From: Bacillaceae bacterium IKA-2
GTDB lineage: Bacteria > Bacillota > Bacilli > Bacillales > Anaerobacillaceae
Assembly: GCA_031761875.1 (NCBI GenBank)
Contig: CP134492.1
Location: 1,798,001 to 1,862,000, forward strand
DNA length: 64,000 bases
Direction: 5' to 3'
Position numbers and translations under genes: made by a program. This document shows positions 8,002-17,024 of the stretch, piece by piece (within the stretch, counting starts at the first letter, position 1; each line of letters starts with the position of its first letter). The notes beneath the pieces are model-generated. The model made no database searches, was not told the DNA's origin, and saw only the letters and a program-made list of their open reading frames with translations.

Positions 8002-8837
8002 TGATCTTGAATAAATCAAACATAGTAAAGGGAATTCTTTACGCGTCATTAATATTACTTGTGATTATTAGTATTATTCCATTTTATATGATGATTGTTA
8101 ACGCAACACGATCTAATGCGGATATCTTGCAACGAGGCTTCACTTTATTACCAGGTTCGGCACTAATGGATAACTATGATGTGTTAATCAGTTATATGAA
8201 TTTATGGAGAGGTTTTTTAAATAGTTTATTCATTGCTGCAAGTGTAACATTTTTAAGTTCATATTTTTCAGCATTAACTGCTTATGGTTTTGCAATTTAT
8301 AAGTTTAAAGGTAGTAAAGTATTATTTGTTTTGATACTACTTTTAATGATGGTACCAGGACAATTGGGTTTAATTGGATTTTTCGATTTAATAAAAACTT
8401 TTGGTTTGCTTGATACCTATATCCCGTTAATTATTCCAACAGTGGCATCACCATTTATTGTATTTTTCTTAAGACAATTCCTTATTTCAACGATGCATGT
8501 TTCATTACTGGAAGCAGCAAGAATTGATGGAGCCGGAGAATTTAAAATCTTCCATAAAATTGCCTTTCCTATTATCATGCCAGCAGTTGCAACGATGGCA
8601 ATCTTTACTTTTATTGGCTCATGGAATAACTATATTTTACCGCTCGTTGTGTTATTTAGTCCGGAAAAATACACGTTACCTGTAATGATGGGAGCTTTAA
8701 GAGGGTCTCAAGTAGCTCAGAATTTAGGTGCAATGTATTTAGGAATTGCGATCTCGGTAGTACCAATTATGATAGCATTTTTGTTTCTAGCAAAATATAT
8801 AATTGGCAGTATTTCAGCAGGTGCGGTTAAAGAATAA
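7998..8837 (+). CDS. ABC sugar permease, MalG type
   Basis: This membrane protein of up to 279 residues has about six hydrophobic segments and the EAA loop (LLEAARIDGAGEFKIFHKIAFPIIMP, about 169-194), typical of the MalG/ThuG branch of sugar permeases. It forms the heterodimeric channel with the 7111 gene product. The start is uncertain: GTG 7998, ATG 8001 and TTG 8007 are in frame behind AGGAGGGG at 7991-7998. TTG 8007 has the best spacing, giving an N-terminus of (M)NKSNIVKGILY. It overlaps the upstream permease, which implies translational coupling. The GH1 gene follows after 19 bases. Confidence 0.9.
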   Translation: MMILNKSNIVKGILYASLILLVIISIIPFYMMIVNATRSNADILQRGFTLLPGSALMDNYDVLISYMNLWRGFLNSLFIAASVTFLSSYFSALTAYGFAIYKFKGSKVLFVLILLLMMVPGQLGLIGFFDLIKTFGLLDTYIPLIIPTVASPFIVFFLRQFLISTMHVSLLEAARIDGAGEFKIFHKIAFPIIMPAVATMAIFTFIGSWNNYILPLVVLFSPEKYTLPVMMGALRGSQVAQNLGAMYLGIAISVVPIMIAFLFLAKYIIGSISAGAVKE

Positions 8838-8856
8838 AAGAAGAGGTGTGTTATTT

Positions 8857-10191
8857 ATGTCACAATTCACCAAGGGATTTGTTTTTGGAACAGCAACATC
8901 ATCCTATCAAATTGAAGGAGCCTACAATGAAGGTGGGCGCTCCCTATCTATATGGGATACATTTGCTAGAACTCCGGGTAAAGTTTTCAATGGCGATACA
9001 GGTGATATCGCCTGTGATCATTATCATAGCTATAAAGAAGATGTTCAGCTGATTAAAGAGTTAGGCGTTGATTCTTACCGCTTTTCAATCGCTTGGCCAA
9101 GAATTTTTCCACAAGAAGGTATTTATAACGAAGAAGGAATGATTTTTTATAAATCATTGATTTCTGAGTTGTTGAAAGCTGGAATAAAGCCAATGGTTAC
9201 TCTTTATCACTGGGATTTACCGATATGGGCATATGAAAAAGGTGGTTGGGTTAATCGAGAATCTGTTTCATGGTTTCTTGAATTTGCGGAAAAATGCTTT
9301 GAAGAATTAGATGAACATGTTGACTCATGGATTACTCATAATGAGCCATGGTGTGCAAGTTTTTTAAGTTATCATCAAGGACTTCATGCACCAGGCCACA
9401 AAAATATTGATGAAGGATTAAAAGCAGCGCATCATATTCTCTTGTCACACGGGGAAGCTGTAAAACTATTAAAAGAAAAATTCAATTCTAGGACGCCTAT
9501 TGGGATTACATTAAATTTGGCCCCTGCTTACCCAGCTACTAGTTCGTATAATGACCAAATTGCTTGCAATAATGCTGATGGCTACACGAATCGCTGGTTT
9601 TTAGATCCGATTTTTAAAGGCAGTTATCCAGTCGATATGGTAAATCTATTTTCTAAATTTGTTCATGATTTTAGCTTCATAAAGCCAGGTGACTTTGAAA
9701 CGATTTCTGTCGCTTGTGATTTCTTTGGAATAAATTATTATTCTCGGGCTCTAGTAGAATATGAAGGTAATGACAAATTTCTCTTTAATTTTGCTTACTC
9801 GGATTATCCCAAGACAGCTATGGGCTGGGATGTATCGCCAAAAGAATTTAAAGAATTAATCTATAAAATTAGACGCGATTATACTGATTTGCCAATATAT
9901 ATCACTGAAAATGGTGCAGCATACAACGATATTTTAGAAGCTGATGGAAGTGTACATGACAAAGAGCGAACAGATTATATTGAAAAGCATATTACAGCGG
10001 TGCGAGAGTTAGATGAAGAAGGCATGAATATGGCAGGATATTTTCTTTGGTCTCTATTTGATAATTTTGAATGGGCATTTGGATATGAAAAGCGTTTTGG
10101 TATCTTTTATGTTGATTTTCAGACACAACAAAGATATTGGAAAGATAGTGCAAAACGATATAAACAAATAGTCGAAACAAGATCTTTATAA
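8857..10191 (+). CDS. GH1 beta-glucosidase (or 6-phospho-beta-glucosidase-like)
   Basis: The 444-residue (beta/alpha)8 enzyme has both GH1 catalytic glutamates: acid/base E163 in THNEPW and nucleophile E351 in ITENG. The N-terminal GTATSSYQIEGA signature and the C-terminal SLFDNFEWAFGY aglycone-site motif are present. The frame is open to 8803, but the ATG at 8857 follows an AGAGGTG ribosome binding site and matches the family start. The E-W-A at the glycone site and the ABC (not PTS) uptake favour a non-phosphorylated beta-glucoside, though galactosidase activity is possible. There is no signal peptide, so it acts in the cytoplasm on imported oligosaccharides. Part of the 5684-14933 operon. 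Confidence 0.92.
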   Translation: MSQFTKGFVFGTATSSYQIEGAYNEGGRSLSIWDTFARTPGKVFNGDTGDIACDHYHSYKEDVQLIKELGVDSYRFSIAWPRIFPQEGIYNEEGMIFYKSLISELLKAGIKPMVTLYHWDLPIWAYEKGGWVNRESVSWFLEFAEKCFEELDEHVDSWITHNEPWCASFLSYHQGLHAPGHKNIDEGLKAAHHILLSHGEAVKLLKEKFNSRTPIGITLNLAPAYPATSSYNDQIACNNADGYTNRWFLDPIFKGSYPVDMVNLFSKFVHDFSFIKPGDFETISVACDFFGINYYSRALVEYEGNDKFLFNFAYSDYPKTAMGWDVSPKEFKELIYKIRRDYTDLPIYITENGAAYNDILEADGSVHDKERTDYIEKHITAVRELDEEGMNMAGYFLWSLFDNFEWAFGYEKRFGIFYVDFQTQQRYWKDSAKRYKQIVETRSL

Positions 10192-10240
10192 TTAACTAAA
10201 TCATATAATCGCTTCAAAACTACTGAGGGGTGTAATTAGT

Positions 10241-11578
10241 ATGGGAAACAGTATTCAGTTTATCCAGTCTTCCAAGTATGAAGAAGAAAAATGGCAGGAT
10301 AAAGGTTCTTTCATTTTTAAGAAAGGAACTGCAGCTAACGGTTACGTTATTCAGATTAATCCAGAAGTAGAATACCAAGAGTGGCTAGGATTCGGTGGTG
10401 CATTTACAGAGGCGGCGACGTATACGTTATCAAAAATTTCTTTTGAGCATCGAAGTGAAGTTTTACGAGCATACTTTAATAAAGAACATGGCTTAGGATA
10501 TACACTTGGTCGAACTCATATTAATAGCTGTGATTTTTCACTTGAAAACTATAGTTATGTTGAAGACAACGACACTAAACTAGCTTCATTTTCCATTCAA
10601 AGAGAAAATCAATTTGTAATTCCCTTCATTAAAGATGCTATGAAAGAAGCGGGAGAAGCATTAACTATTTTATCCTCCCCTTGGAGTCCACCTGCTTGGA
10701 TGAAAACAAATGGCGAAATGAATAATGGTGGAAAGCTAAAGGAAGAGTATCGTAATCTCTGGGCATTGTATTATGTGAAATATATTGAGGCTATGGAAAA
10801 GGAAGGTATTCCGATTTGGGGAGTAACGATTCAAAACGAGCCTGAGGCCACGCAAACATGGGATTCTTGTAGGTATACAGCAGCTGAAGAACGTGATTTT
10901 ATAAAAAATCATCTGGGTCCAATTTTTGAAGAGAGTGGATTTAGTGACAAAAAAATCGTAATTTGGGACCATAACCGCGATATCATGGTAGAACGAGCAA
11001 CGACAATTCTTTCAGACCCGGAAGCTGCAAAGTATGTTTGGGGAACAGGTAACCATTGGTATGTTTCTGAAGACTTTGAGAACCTTTCGATTGTACATGA
11101 AGCGTTTCCAGATAAACATCTTATTTTTACAGAAGGTTGTATCGAAGGTGGAGTTCAACTTAATGCATGGCATACAGGTGAACGGTACGCTAGAAACATT
11201 ATTGGTGATATGAATAACTGGTTAGAAGGTTTCCTTGATTGGAACCTAGTATTAGATGAGAATGGTGGACCAAATCATGTAGGTAACTATTGTGATGCGC
11301 CAATAATTGCTGATACTAAAACAGATAAAGTTTATTACAATAGTTCTTATTATTATATTGGCCATTTCAGTAAATTTATTAAGCCAGGTGCGAAACGAAT
11401 TGGACTTGAAACGAATAATGAAGATATCTCTGCTACAGCTTTTAAGAACGAAAATGGAGAGATGATCGTCGTAGTTTTAAATGAAACAGAAAAAGGGCAA
11501 GCTTTTACGATTCAATTTGAAGGTAAGTTTGTAGAAGTTGAGATAGACCGCCGCTCAATTGCAACATTTATCATTTAA
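10241..11578 (+). CDS. GH30 family glucosylceramidase-like beta-glycosidase
   Basis: The 445-residue protein has the GH30 fold: a catalytic TIM barrel and a C-terminal beta-sandwich side domain. The acid/base E200 lies in IQNEPE and the nucleophile E298 in FTEGC. GFGGAFTEA (51-59) and SSPWSPPAWMK (145-155) are conserved substrate-site segments. Family members include glucosylceramidases, beta-1,6-glucanases and beta-glucosidases. No signal peptide is present, so an intracellular exo-acting beta-glucosidase on imported beta-1,6 or beta-1,3 oligosaccharides is likely. A GAGGGG ribosome binding site precedes the ATG. It sits 49 bases after the GH1 gene and before a palindromic element. Confidence 0.9.
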   Translation: MGNSIQFIQSSKYEEEKWQDKGSFIFKKGTAANGYVIQINPEVEYQEWLGFGGAFTEAATYTLSKISFEHRSEVLRAYFNKEHGLGYTLGRTHINSCDFSLENYSYVEDNDTKLASFSIQRENQFVIPFIKDAMKEAGEALTILSSPWSPPAWMKTNGEMNNGGKLKEEYRNLWALYYVKYIEAMEKEGIPIWGVTIQNEPEATQTWDSCRYTAAEERDFIKNHLGPIFEESGFSDKKIVIWDHNRDIMVERATTILSDPEAAKYVWGTGNHWYVSEDFENLSIVHEAFPDKHLIFTEGCIEGGVQLNAWHTGERYARNIIGDMNNWLEGFLDWNLVLDENGGPNHVGNYCDAPIIADTKTDKVYYNSSYYYIGHFSKFIKPGAKRIGLETNNEDISATAFKNENGEMIVVVLNETEKGQAFTIQFEGKFVEVEIDRRSIATFII

Positions 11579-11582
11579 TTAA

Positions 11583-11739
11583 GGCATTGTAAAAGAAATA
11601 ATAGATCAAAGATGGCGAGGATATTTTGTATCGATCGAGGCGATAGGTTCCGCGGGTAGTGAGCTACCCGCGGGTTCTGTCAACGAAGGATGTTGCAAAA
11701 TAGACCGTCATACTGATCCATTATTTCTTTGGAGATGCC
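11583..11739. repeat. 157-bp palindromic MITE-like element
   Basis: The ends are imperfect inverted repeats: GGCAT-AAAGAAATAAT-GATCA at the left matches the complement of the right end (11714-11739). The centre holds a perfect 10-bp GC-rich hairpin, CCGCGGGTAG (11650-11659) with CTACCCGCGG (11664-11673). It has no reading frame and separates the GH30 gene from the phosphorylase. TAA flanks both ends and could be a target duplication. A partial end-like copy (GGCATTGTAAA) occurs at 59719. Confidence 0.6.
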
Positions 11740-11762
11740 TAAGTAGGTTTGGGGGACTCGCT

Positions 11763-14700
11763 ATGTATACACTTAATGAAAATCAAAGCTTTCAAATTCA
11801 AAATTATCAACAACTTCCGACATTTTCTAGCTTCTTACCTGGTATAGCTGGAGTTGATGGGATCCCGATGTGGGTATTTTATGTTAATCGTGGACAAGGA
11901 ATAGCTAGCTTTGGAGTTCAAGATAAAGATCATGCAATTATGGAATTTTTGCCTGCAGATAAATCGTATCAGCTTGTACAAGTTCAAGGATTTCGAACAT
12001 TTATTAAAGTCACTAACAATGGTAACATGACGTTTTTAGAACCGTTTTCGTCGCAATATAACAATAATCCTCTGGAAACAATGGAAATGTCAGAAAATAA
12101 ACTTTCACTGGAATATGTTAATCAAGAAATTGGCATAAAAATGAATGTCGAGTATTTTATTCTCCCAAATGCCCCGGTTGCAGGTCTAGTTCGTCATGTG
12201 AAATTCAAAAATATCTCAGCTAAGAAGTTAGATATTGAATTGTTAGATGGGCTACCAGCAGTGTTTCCTAGTGGTGTACCAAATGCCGCATATAAAGAAT
12301 TAGGGAACACAATAAAGAGTTGGTTTGATGTCTATAATATGGAGAATGGTGTTCCGTTCTATAAGTTGAGAGGAAGTATGGAGGATACAGCAGAAGTTAA
12401 AGCCGTACATGAAGGTAACTTCTTCTTAAGTATTTTTTCATATCGTGGTGAAGAAAAAAGATCTCAACCAATTATTGATCGTGATATTATTTTTGGAACT
12501 GATACAACTTTACAAGTGCCTCAAAACTTCCTTAACGAAAAGATTGAAGCGTTAATGGCAAAAGAAGCATATCCAACAAATAAAGTATCATGTGGCTTTA
12601 GCGCTACAGAAGTCGAACTTATTCCAAATGAAGAGCTAGAACTTTATACAGTAGTGGGGCATGCGAGTAGTCTTGAAATCGTAAATTCATATGTAAAAGA
12701 AAATATTACTATAACAAGTCTACGAAGTATGGAAAAGATTGCAACAACAATCACGGATAAGATAACCAAGCAAATAAAAACGAAAACAGGACAGCCACTA
12801 TTCGATGCATACAGTCGACAAAGTTATTTAGATAATGGACTTCGTGGTGGATTTCCAATGATTTTCCAAAAAGAAGATAAGAAGAGCATCTATTATTTAT
12901 ACTCTCGAAAACATGGTGATTTAGAAAGAGATTATAATTTCTTCTCTCTAAGTCCTACTTATTATTCTCAGGGTAATGGGAATTATCGAGATATAAACCA
13001 AAATCGGCGCTGTGATATCTTTTTTGAACCGAAGTTAGAAGATTACAATGTAAAACTATTTATGAACCTTATTCAACTAGATGGTTATAATCCACTTGCG
13101 GTAAAAGGTGTAAGGTTTTCAATGATCGATCCTTCAATGTTTGATTTAAGAGCTTTTGTTGAAAAAAATGAAGAAGACAAAGTAAGAACATTTTTTCAGT
13201 CTTCTTATACACCAGGAGAACTAAAACATTTCCTAGAGAACGAAGAAGTGACATTATCGACATCATTTGAAGAATTCTTAACGGGAGCGCTAACTGCTTC
13301 GGAAGATTTATTTCAAGCGGAGTTTGGTGAAGGGTATTGGATGGATCATTGGGCGTATAACCTTGATTTAATTGAAAGTTATTTAACCATTTACCCAGAT
13401 AAAAAGAGTGAGTTTTATTTTAGTAAAAACTACCAGTATTTTGAGAGCCCAGCTCGGGTTCAGAAACGCTCTGAAAAATATGTTTTGAAAAATGGAAAAC
13501 TGCGTCAGTATAATGCAATTAAGAAAGATAAGCTAAAAGTAGAAGAAGCTGCTAAAAATGAGGGTGTATTATGGGTAAAAGACAAGTATGGAAAAGGGAA
13601 AATATATAAAACAACTCTTTATTCTAAACTAGTTCTTCTTTCTCTTATCAAGACATCTACATTAGCACCAATGGGACTCGGTATTGAGATGGAGGCAGAC
13701 AAACCTGGATGGAATGATTCCCTAAATGGCTTGCCAGGAATGCTTGGGTCAAGTACCTCCGAGTTGTTTGAGGTGAAACGTCTTCTTGATTTTCTTTTCG
13801 ATGTTCATGAAGGAGCAGAAATTTCACTACAAATCGAAGTCGCCGATTTTCTAAAAGGTGTAGTAAATGCAATTAATAAAGTTGAAGCTTCAACGATTAA
13901 CGAAGACCAATATTGGCATGAGGTTTCTAGTCTCAGAGAGAGCTACCGAGAAACGATTTACCAAGGGATTAGTGGGGAAGAAGTAGACTACACATTAGCT
14001 GAAATAAAAGAAATCCTACTTTTGTTAAAGACAAGAGTGGAAAAAGGGATCGAAAGGGTTCGTGCCTATAATGGAGAGCTTCCACCTACTTATTTTTATT
14101 TTGAACCAAAGAATCAATTAGGGGAAGAATTACCAGCAATGAAAGATTTAGAATGGCAACCGAGCGCAGTGACCCCGTTTCTAGAAGGCATAGTGAAATC
14201 TCTAAAATTGACAGAGGACAAACAAGACGCAAAAAAGATATACGATGCAGTTCGAGCCTCTGATATTTATGATCAGAAACTTAAGATGTATAAAACATCA
14301 ATGTCTATTCGTAAAGAGCCTAATGAACTCGGACGGGCTAACGCTTTTACACCTGGTTGGTTAGAAAACGAATCGATCTTCTTGCACATGGAATATAAAT
14401 ACCTTTTAGCTTGTTTAAAAGTTGGATTGTTTAATGAATTCTTTGATGATATGAAAAAAGTAATGATCCCATTTTTAGATCCAAGCATCTATGGGAGGAG
14501 TACCCTAGAAAACAGTTCTTTCATCGCAAGCAGCGCCAATCCTAATCCACAGTTACATGGCCGTGGCTTTGTATCGCGCTTAAGTGGTTCAACAATTGAA
14601 TTAATGAACATGTGGTTTGTCATGATGGCAGGTAAAACACCGTTTCAAGTTAAAGATAGTGAACTTATTTGTCAGCTAGCACCAATTCTGCCTAGTTGGA

Positions 14701-14933
14701 TGTTTGATGAAAATGATCAAGTATTGTTTATGTTTTTAGGTGTATGTCAAATAACATATCTTAATCCAAAGAGGTTAAACACGTATGGTGAAGACGCAGT
14801 TTCTCCTGTAGAGTACACACTGATCTATGAAGATGGTGAAACCTTCATAGTTAGTGATAAGGTCATTAACGGGAAACATGCTGAAGATATTAGAAGTGGT
14901 TTAGTAACACAGATTACAGTGAAGTTGGATTAG
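11763..14933 (+). CDS. GH94/GH161-like beta-glucan phosphorylase
   Basis: The 1056-residue protein resembles the cellobiose-phosphorylase clan: an N-terminal beta-sandwich (about 1-330), then an (alpha/alpha)6-barrel. The segment GWNDSLNGLPG around D652 corresponds to the W-N-D general-acid motif of GH94-type phosphorylases. At 1056 residues it is longer than cellobiose phosphorylases (about 800) and closer to the beta-1,3-glucan phosphorylases of GH149/GH161. Phosphorolysis would release glucose 1-phosphate from beta-glucan oligomers and save ATP. There is no signal peptide, so it is intracellular. The neighbouring importer, GH1 and GH30 support beta-linked oligosaccharides as substrate. The family assignment among GH94, GH149 and GH161 is inference. 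A GGGGGA ribosome binding site precedes the ATG. Confidence 0.75.
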   Translation: MYTLNENQSFQIQNYQQLPTFSSFLPGIAGVDGIPMWVFYVNRGQGIASFGVQDKDHAIMEFLPADKSYQLVQVQGFRTFIKVTNNGNMTFLEPFSSQYNNNPLETMEMSENKLSLEYVNQEIGIKMNVEYFILPNAPVAGLVRHVKFKNISAKKLDIELLDGLPAVFPSGVPNAAYKELGNTIKSWFDVYNMENGVPFYKLRGSMEDTAEVKAVHEGNFFLSIFSYRGEEKRSQPIIDRDIIFGTDTTLQVPQNFLNEKIEALMAKEAYPTNKVSCGFSATEVELIPNEELELYTVVGHASSLEIVNSYVKENITITSLRSMEKIATTITDKITKQIKTKTGQPLFDAYSRQSYLDNGLRGGFPMIFQKEDKKSIYYLYSRKHGDLERDYNFFSLSPTYYSQGNGNYRDINQNRRCDIFFEPKLEDYNVKLFMNLIQLDGYNPLAVKGVRFSMIDPSMFDLRAFVEKNEEDKVRTFFQSSYTPGELKHFLENEEVTLSTSFEEFLTGALTASEDLFQAEFGEGYWMDHWAYNLDLIESYLTIYPDKKSEFYFSKNYQYFESPARVQKRSEKYVLKNGKLRQYNAIKKDKLKVEEAAKNEGVLWVKDKYGKGKIYKTTLYSKLVLLSLIKTSTLAPMGLGIEMEADKPGWNDSLNGLPGMLGSSTSELFEVKRLLDFLFDVHEGAEISLQIEVADFLKGVVNAINKVEASTINEDQYWHEVSSLRESYRETIYQGISGEEVDYTLAEIKEILLLLKTRVEKGIERVRAYNGELPPTYFYFEPKNQLGEELPAMKDLEWQPSAVTPFLEGIVKSLKLTEDKQDAKKIYDAVRASDIYDQKLKMYKTSMSIRKEPNELGRANAFTPGWLENESIFLHMEYKYLLACLKVGLFNEFFDDMKKVMIPFLDPSIYGRSTLENSSFIASSANPNPQLHGRGFVSRLSGSTIELMNMWFVMMAGKTPFQVKDSELICQLAPILPSWMFDENDQVLFMFLGVCQITYLNPKRLNTYGEDAVSPVEYTLIYEDGETFIVSDKVINGKHAEDIRSGLVTQITVKLD

Positions 14934-14953
14934 GTTTATAATGGAAAGAGTGT

Positions 14954-14985
14954 AGGTAGGTATTCAGTTTACCTACCTTCTTTTA
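14954..14985 (+). terminator. Terminator after the phosphorylase gene
   Basis: AGGTAGGT (14954-14961) pairs with ACCTACCT (14971-14978), followed by TCTTTT. It probably ends the 5684-14933 transcript. Confidence 0.65.
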
Positions 14986-15116
14986 GGTAATGACGAAAAG
15001 GCTTTTATTATGCCAACTATACAGATGTTGATGGTCAGTTAGTTTTTTGCTACTAAGCGTCCAATGAGATATGATTACACCAAGTAAATGGCACGTATAG
15101 GAGTGATTAGAAGAAA

Positions 15117-15743
15117 ATGGACGGTTTTGTAAGGAAGATATTGCAATTGTTAGAAATCTTTGTAAAAATAACTTATGTCAATTTATTATGGATTGGCTTC
15201 TCAATACTAGGGTTGGTAATTTTCGGAGTCATGCCAGCGTCAGTAGCTTTACTAACAGTTATGAGAAGATGGTTAATGGAAGATACTGATATACCGATAT
15301 TTAAATGCTTTAGTTCTGCATTTAAAAAGGAATTTAGGAGATCGAATATTTTTGGGGTTATTTTTTTGATTATATTTATGATTTTATATAGTAACTTTCG
15401 TTACGTAATTTCAGTTGACGGCTTACTTCAAGCGGTTCTTGCTGTTGGTTTAATCATTAACGGTTCCCTATTTTTGGTGACATTCATCTATTTTTTTCCG
15501 GTATATGTCCATTATAAATTAAAATTTCATGAATATTTTAAGCAATCTATTCTAATGGGTATGGTAAATATCCATCTTGTCCTGCTCATTTGTATGCTTT
15601 TTTTCATCATCTATCACTTATTCATTTATTTTCCAGGTTACCTGGGGATATTTTTACCAAGTGCTATTGGCATGACTCTTATGTCGATAACGTTAATTTC
15701 CTTTAAAAAATTTGAAAAGAAAAAAGCTAAATTAGAAAAATAA
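15117..15743 (+). CDS. YesL-like DUF624 membrane protein
   Basis: The 208-residue protein has about five hydrophobic segments (near 20-45, 77-95, 102-127, 145-170 and 172-194) and a basic C-terminus. The sequence LWIGFSILGLVIFGVMPASVALLTVMRRW is characteristic of the DUF624/YesL family. Members are found beside ABC sugar importers, as yesL is in the Bacillus subtilis rhamnogalacturonan locus, but their molecular role is not established. Its position right after the sugar operon fits that pattern. The ribosome binding site (AGAAGAAA) is weak, so its level may be low. Confidence 0.8.
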   Translation: MDGFVRKILQLLEIFVKITYVNLLWIGFSILGLVIFGVMPASVALLTVMRRWLMEDTDIPIFKCFSSAFKKEFRRSNIFGVIFLIIFMILYSNFRYVISVDGLLQAVLAVGLIINGSLFLVTFIYFFPVYVHYKLKFHEYFKQSILMGMVNIHLVLLICMLFFIIYHLFIYFPGYLGIFLPSAIGMTLMSITLISFKKFEKKKAKLEK

Positions 15744-15805
15744 TCATAGCATTCACATGAATTTCAATGATTTTAATAAAGTTTACTTACCTTGGAGGAA
15801 ACAAT

Positions 15806-16759
15806 ATGAATTATCGAAGAATTGGAAATACCGGTTTGAAAGTAAGTACAGTTAGTTTAGGAAGCTGGCTTACTTACGGAAATGCAGTTGAAGCAGAAAA
15901 AGCAAAAAATACAATTGAATCTGCATACGATTTGGGAATAAATTTCTTTGATACTGCTAATGTCTATGCGACTGGGAAGGCAGAAACCATTGTCGGAGAA
16001 GTATTAGGGCAGTATCGACGAGATTCATATGTGTTAGCTACAAAAGCTTTTTTTCCAATGGGTAAAGGGCCGAACGATAAAGGATTATCAAGAAAACATT
16101 TAACAGAGCAACTTCACGCTAGTTTAAAACGCCTTAACACGGATTATGTTGACATCTTTTATTGTCATCGCTTTGATGAGGAAACCCCTTTACTAGAAAC
16201 GTTAAGAACTTTAAATGATTTTGTTCGTCAAGGAAAGGTCTTATATATAGGAGTAAGTGAGTGGTCGGCAGCGCAAATTACTGAAGCCCTAGGGATAAGT
16301 GACCGTTATTTATTAGATTCGATTACGGTTCACCAACCACAGTATAATATGTTTCATCGTAATATCGAAAAGGAAACGATTCCTTTATGTGCAAGTAAGG
16401 GCATTGGGCAGGTTGTTTTTTCTCCTTTAGCGCAAGGAGTGCTGACAGGGAAATACCGTACAGGCGAACAGTATCCAACTGGCAGTAGGGCTACTGATCC
16501 AAGCTCTAATATGTTTATGGATAATCTGTTGACAGATACTGTCTTAGATAAAGTCGACCAATTGAAAACGATAGCAGAAGACCTTGATATTAAATTATCT
16601 CAACTAGCCCTTGCATGGGTGCTGCGGAATGAAAATGTTGCCAGTGCTCTGATTGGAGCTAGCAATGCAGACCAAGTGAAAGAAAATATTGAAGCTAGTA
16701 AAATAAAGTTAGATCAGTCTCACTTAAATATAATTGAGGAAATACTTGCAGAAAAATAG
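15806..16759 (+). CDS. Aldo/keto reductase
   Basis: The 317-residue NADPH-dependent oxidoreductase is of the aldo/keto reductase superfamily, in the YghZ/potassium-channel-beta-like branch. The catalytic tetrad is readable: D49 (FFDTAN), Y54 (VYATGK), K80 (ATKAF) and H121 (YCHRFD). The frame begins at 15767, but the ATG at 15806 has GGAGG upstream and starts with the usual MNYRRIGNTGLKVS. It would reduce a carbonyl, perhaps on a sugar or a toxic aldehyde, in the cytoplasm. It follows the YesL-like gene by 62 bases and is closed by a terminator, so it may be the last gene of the sugar locus. Substrate unknown. Confidence 0.88.
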   Translation: MNYRRIGNTGLKVSTVSLGSWLTYGNAVEAEKAKNTIESAYDLGINFFDTANVYATGKAETIVGEVLGQYRRDSYVLATKAFFPMGKGPNDKGLSRKHLTEQLHASLKRLNTDYVDIFYCHRFDEETPLLETLRTLNDFVRQGKVLYIGVSEWSAAQITEALGISDRYLLDSITVHQPQYNMFHRNIEKETIPLCASKGIGQVVFSPLAQGVLTGKYRTGEQYPTGSRATDPSSNMFMDNLLTDTVLDKVDQLKTIAEDLDIKLSQLALAWVLRNENVASALIGASNADQVKENIEASKIKLDQSHLNIIEEILAEK

Positions 16760-16795
16760 AATATAGCTACCGATATCGTTCGGTAAATTAAATAG

Positions 16796-16838
16796 AAAAG
16801 ATCGACCATACAAATTTTTGTAAAGGTCGATCTTTTTT
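16796..16838 (+). terminator. Terminator after aldo/keto reductase
   Basis: AAAAGATCGACC pairs with GGTCGATCTTTT across a 17-base AT-rich loop and is followed by T's. Confidence 0.8.
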
Positions 16839-17024
16839 CTATAGGTGCCGTTTATTGAATATAGTGCGGATTTAATGAACATCAAACATCCTCTTATAAC
16901 TGAATTTTATTTTTAACCTAAAAAATAAGCTATTTATGTATAATAGAATAATGTAAACAAGTTGAAATAAAGAAGCACTAATTTTCTTAGTGTAAATAAT
17001 GTAAAAGTTTCAGGGGGTTTAAAA

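Noticed and set aside
13069-13266. Antisense ORFs inside the large carbohydrate and dehydrogenase genes
   Set aside because: They are frame shadows of well-supported genes and lack ribosome binding sites or family features.
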